From CAVSJA01 sp963728145 (GTDB taxonomy: Bacteria > Bacteroidota > Bacteroidia > Chitinophagales > Chitinophagaceae), in the NCBI GenBank assembly GCA_963728145.1, contig CAVSJA010000009.1, positions 1 to 64,000 of the forward strand: 64,000 nt of DNA. The letters run 5' to 3'. Positions 61,527-64,000 of this stretch are shown here, piece after piece (position 1 is the stretch's first letter; each line of letters starts with the position of its first letter). A model generated the notes under the pieces. It searched no databases. It was given only the letters and a program-made list of their open reading frames with translations, and was not told where the DNA came from. A program made the translations under genes and the position numbers.

Positions 61527-61561
61527 AATAATCAATAATAAATAATTAATAATCAATAATC
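61527..61561 (+). repeat. Heptamer repeat (AATAATC)
   Basis: Five 7-bp units (AATAATC, AATAATA, AATAATT, AATAATC, AATAATC) between the two metH genes. Confidence 0.9.
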
Positions 61562-61597
61562 AAATAAGGAACGAGCCCTATAAAGAACATCTAGAGA

Positions 61598-64000
61598 ATG
61601 CCTGAACAAATCATCATAAAACCCTATATGCGATTAGCCGGATTGGAACCTCTCGTGATCCGTCCGGAAACCAATTTTGTAAACGTTGGAGAGCGTACCA
61701 ATGTTACCGGTTCAAAGAAATTCGCGAGACTGATCCGTGACAATCAGTACGAAGAAGCATTAAGCGTAGCACGTCAGCAAGTTGAAAATGGAGCACAGGT
61801 GCTTGACGTGAATATGGACGATGCAATGCTCGATGGTGTAAAGGCAATGGCCACATACCTGAATTTGATCCAGAGCGAACCGGATATTGCGAAGATCCCC
61901 ATCATGATCGACTCATCTAAGTTTGAGATCATTGAAGCGGGATTGAAATGTGTACAGGGAAAATGCATCGTGAACTCCATCTCCATGAAAGAAGGAGAAG
62001 CGAAGTTCATTCATCAGGCAGAAATCTGCAAAATGTACGGTGCGTCGGTTGTGGTGATGGCATTCGATGAAAAAGGACAGGCCGATACTTTAAAAAGAAG
62101 AGTTGATATCTGTACAAAAGCTTATGAGATCTTAACAGAACAGGTTGGATTCGATCCCCAGGATATCATTTTCGATCCAAACATTTTTGCTATAGCTACT
62201 GGGTTAGAAGAACACAACAATTATGCTGTAGATTTTATTGAAGCATGCAAGCAGATCAAGGCAAAGATGCCACTGGTGAAGATTAGTGGTGGAGTTAGTA
62301 ACCTTTCCTTCTCATTCCGCGGTAATGATCATGTGCGCGAAGCCATGCATAGCGTATTTCTTCTTTATGCAATTCGTGCGGGAATGGATATGGGAATCGT
62401 GAATGCAGGACAGCTTGTAATATACGATGAGATTGCACCTGATTTGAGAGATCTTTGCGAGGATGTAATCCTGAATCGCAACAATGATAATAACGAAGCA
62501 ACTGAAAAACTGATCTCCTTTGCCGAAACCGTAAAGGCAAAGGGAAAGGAAGAAAAGAAAGATGATGCATGGAGAAATACCCCTGTTGAAGAAAGATTGA
62601 AGCATGCGTTGGTGAATGGTATTACAGATTATATTGACCAGGATACAGAAGAAGCAAGACAGAAATATCCTCGGCCTCTCGAAGTAATTGAAGGTCCCTT
62701 AATGGCGGGAATGGATGTTGTGGGTGATTTGTTTGGTAGCGGTAAAATGTTTCTTCCACAAGTAGTAAAAAGTGCGAGGGTAATGAAGAAAAGCGTCGCT
62801 TACCTCACTCCCTTTATCGAAGAGGAAAAGTTAACGCGACTGGCAAACGGCCTGGGTGCAGATGATAAAAAAGGGGCGGCAAAAATTTTGCTCGCTACTG
62901 TCAAAGGAGATGTACATGATATCGGAAAGAATATTGTCGGCGTAGTATTGGGTTGTAATGGATACGATGTGGTTGATCTTGGGGTGATGGTTTCTGCAGA
63001 TAAAATTCTTGATACAGCAGAAAAAGAAAAGGCGGATATCGTTGGATTGAGTGGTCTGATCACTCCTTCTCTCGACGAAATGGTGCATATCGCTCATGAG
63101 ATGAAGAGAAGAGGTATGAAACAACCCTTGCTGATCGGCGGAGCCACTACTTCCCGTATGCATACCGCAGTGAAGATTGCACCTCAATATGACAATGGAG
63201 TTGTACATGTACTCGATGCTTCCCGTAGTGTTACTGTTGCAGGATCATTGTTGAGCGATGATCAAAAACCACAATTCCTTAGTGGAATAAAGAAAGAATA
63301 TATCAAGCTTGCTGATGATTTCAATAATAAGAAAACGGCTAAGCAATACCTGAGTATTTCCGATGCACGCAACAATAGAGTTAAAATCAATTGGGATAAT
63401 TATAGCCCTGTCAAACCTCAATTCACCGGGACGAAAGTTTTCGATAGTCATCCCCTGGATGAAATAAGAAGTTTCATCGATTGGGGTCCATTTTTTATTG
63501 CATGGGAAATGCATGGAAAGTTTCCGCAGATCCTTACGGATCCTGTTGTAGGTACGGAAGCCACCAAATTGTACAATGATGCAAATGCATTATTAGACCA
63601 GGTGGTTAAGGAAAAATGGTTGAACGCAAGAGGAGTGATTGGATTTTATCCGGCAGCTAGTCCAAATCCGGATACGGTGACAATTCAGAATGGATCCATG
63701 ACCGTGAACCTTGAATTTTTGAGACAACAAATCAAGAAAGCACCTGGGCAACCGAATATCAGTCTTGCCGATTTTATTCAACCTGAAAACAAGCAAAACG
63801 CCCAGGATCATATCGGCGGATTCTCAGTTACCATCAGCGGTATTGAAGAACATATCAAACGATTCGAAAAATCACATGATGATTACAATAAGATCATGTT
63901 GCAGGCATTGGCCGATCGATTAGCTGAAGCATTTGCAGAATGTCTTCATTTAAAAGTGAGAAAGGAATTCTGGGCTTATGCAAAGGAAGAACATTTAAGC
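61598..64000 (+). CDS. metH: Methionine synthase C-terminal part (pterin, cobalamin and activation domains), 3' end outside window
   Basis: An open frame of 801 codons from ATG 61598 to the window edge. It contains the pterin-binding barrel (FVNVGERTNVTGSKKFARLI, GAQVLDVNMDDAMLDGVKAM), the cap helices before residue ~430, the cobalamin domain with GDVHDIGKNIVGVV (the lower-ligand His in DVHDIG near 438-443) and VGLSGLITPSLDEMVHIAHE, and the start of the activation domain (INWDNYSPVKPQF; MHGKFPQI; ARGVIGFYPA). Together with the upstream gene it makes methionine from homocysteine and methyltetrahydrofolate. Splitting MetH in two genes is usual in Bacteroidota. Confidence 0.93.
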   Translation, partial: MPEQIIIKPYMRLAGLEPLVIRPETNFVNVGERTNVTGSKKFARLIRDNQYEEALSVARQQVENGAQVLDVNMDDAMLDGVKAMATYLNLIQSEPDIAKIPIMIDSSKFEIIEAGLKCVQGKCIVNSISMKEGEAKFIHQAEICKMYGASVVVMAFDEKGQADTLKRRVDICTKAYEILTEQVGFDPQDIIFDPNIFAIATGLEEHNNYAVDFIEACKQIKAKMPLVKISGGVSNLSFSFRGNDHVREAMHSVFLLYAIRAGMDMGIVNAGQLVIYDEIAPDLRDLCEDVILNRNNDNNEATEKLISFAETVKAKGKEEKKDDAWRNTPVEERLKHALVNGITDYIDQDTEEARQKYPRPLEVIEGPLMAGMDVVGDLFGSGKMFLPQVVKSARVMKKSVAYLTPFIEEEKLTRLANGLGADDKKGAAKILLATVKGDVHDIGKNIVGVVLGCNGYDVVDLGVMVSADKILDTAEKEKADIVGLSGLITPSLDEMVHIAHEMKRRGMKQPLLIGGATTSRMHTAVKIAPQYDNGVVHVLDASRSVTVAGSLLSDDQKPQFLSGIKKEYIKLADDFNNKKTAKQYLSISDARNNRVKINWDNYSPVKPQFTGTKVFDSHPLDEIRSFIDWGPFFIAWEMHGKFPQILTDPVVGTEATKLYNDANALLDQVVKEKWLNARGVIGFYPAASPNPDTVTIQNGSMTVNLEFLRQQIKKAPGQPNISLADFIQPENKQNAQDHIGGFSVTISGIEEHIKRFEKSHDDYNKIMLQALADRLAEAFAECLHLKVRKEFWAYAKEEHLS

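Overview
The window looks like a chromosome segment of a Bacteroidota bacterium, probably of the Chitinophagia/Chitinophagaceae type (my inference from gene content, not a database result). The signs are: a degenerate secreted ELWxxDGT-repeat protein ending in a type IX secretion sorting tail, many secreted enzymes and lipoproteins with short signal peptides, almost no Shine-Dalgarno sequences, several TAnnTTTG promoter -7 boxes, a methionine synthase split into two genes, and typical Bacteroidota families (DUF4153, DUF4256, ATPase-less FtsX permeases, MEDS, peptidase-S74 surface proteins). Coding DNA is AT-rich to moderate; the intergenic DNA is unusually crowded with palindromes and short tandem repeats.

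1-5.2 kb: a frameshifted ELWxxDGT pseudogene, an alpha/beta hydrolase and NTF2-like proteins, separated by 'family A' palindromes. 5.2-7.7 kb: a compact minus-strand RiPP-like locus made of a 54-residue precursor peptide gene with a duplicated TPTPTPPPYTCQ-type core, a YcaO (SagD-like) cyclodehydratase and a SagB-like FMN dehydrogenase. 7.9-14.7 kb: two nearly identical GIY-YIG nuclease genes, each enclosed by family A palindromes, plus a TPR membrane protein, a GlcNAc-transferase-like protein and a tyrosinase. 14.8-20.4 kb: a phytanoyl-CoA-dioxygenase-like enzyme, a surface protein with a self-cleaving S74 chaperone tail, and a ZU5-like secreted protein and a PD40-like lipoprotein. 20.4-22.8 kb: a tandem array of 278-bp units built from 'family B' palindromes. 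22.8-31.5 kb: TetR/cupin/DUF1772, a class-C beta-lactamase-like hydrolase, an AraC regulator, a RAYT-type (REP-associated) HUH transposase lying inside family B repeats, and an aquaporin-like protein.

31.5-37 kb: DUF4256; an ArsR-AHSA1-DoxX-YdeI operon with a double operator over its promoter; tRNA-Arg(CCT); and an FtsX-type permease. 37-43.3 kb: hydrolase, double NTF2, GlxA-type regulator and a B12-binding radical SAM protein. 43.9-53.7 kb: a three-gene membrane protein/winged helix/DUF4153 operon, twin MEDS proteins, amidohydrolase, phosphodiesterase, TPR protein, SRPBCC protein, HPt plus NtrC-type response regulator. 54-64 kb: a UvrD-like helicase with a C-terminal Fe-S PD-(D/E)XK nuclease, an Ig-like lipoprotein, recR, and the two metH genes. 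The first metH gene carries an in-frame DUF559 nuclease domain bounded by terminal inverted repeats.

The two most notable features are the small YcaO/SagB peptide-modification locus, whose precursor gene is too short for ordinary gene calling, and a recurring association of palindromic repeats with three unrelated small nucleases (GIY-YIG with family A, RAYT with family B, DUF559 with the CCCCTACCCC-type palindrome). Short tandem repeats with a 7-bp period (right third) and 9-bp period (left and middle) fill many remaining intergenic gaps.
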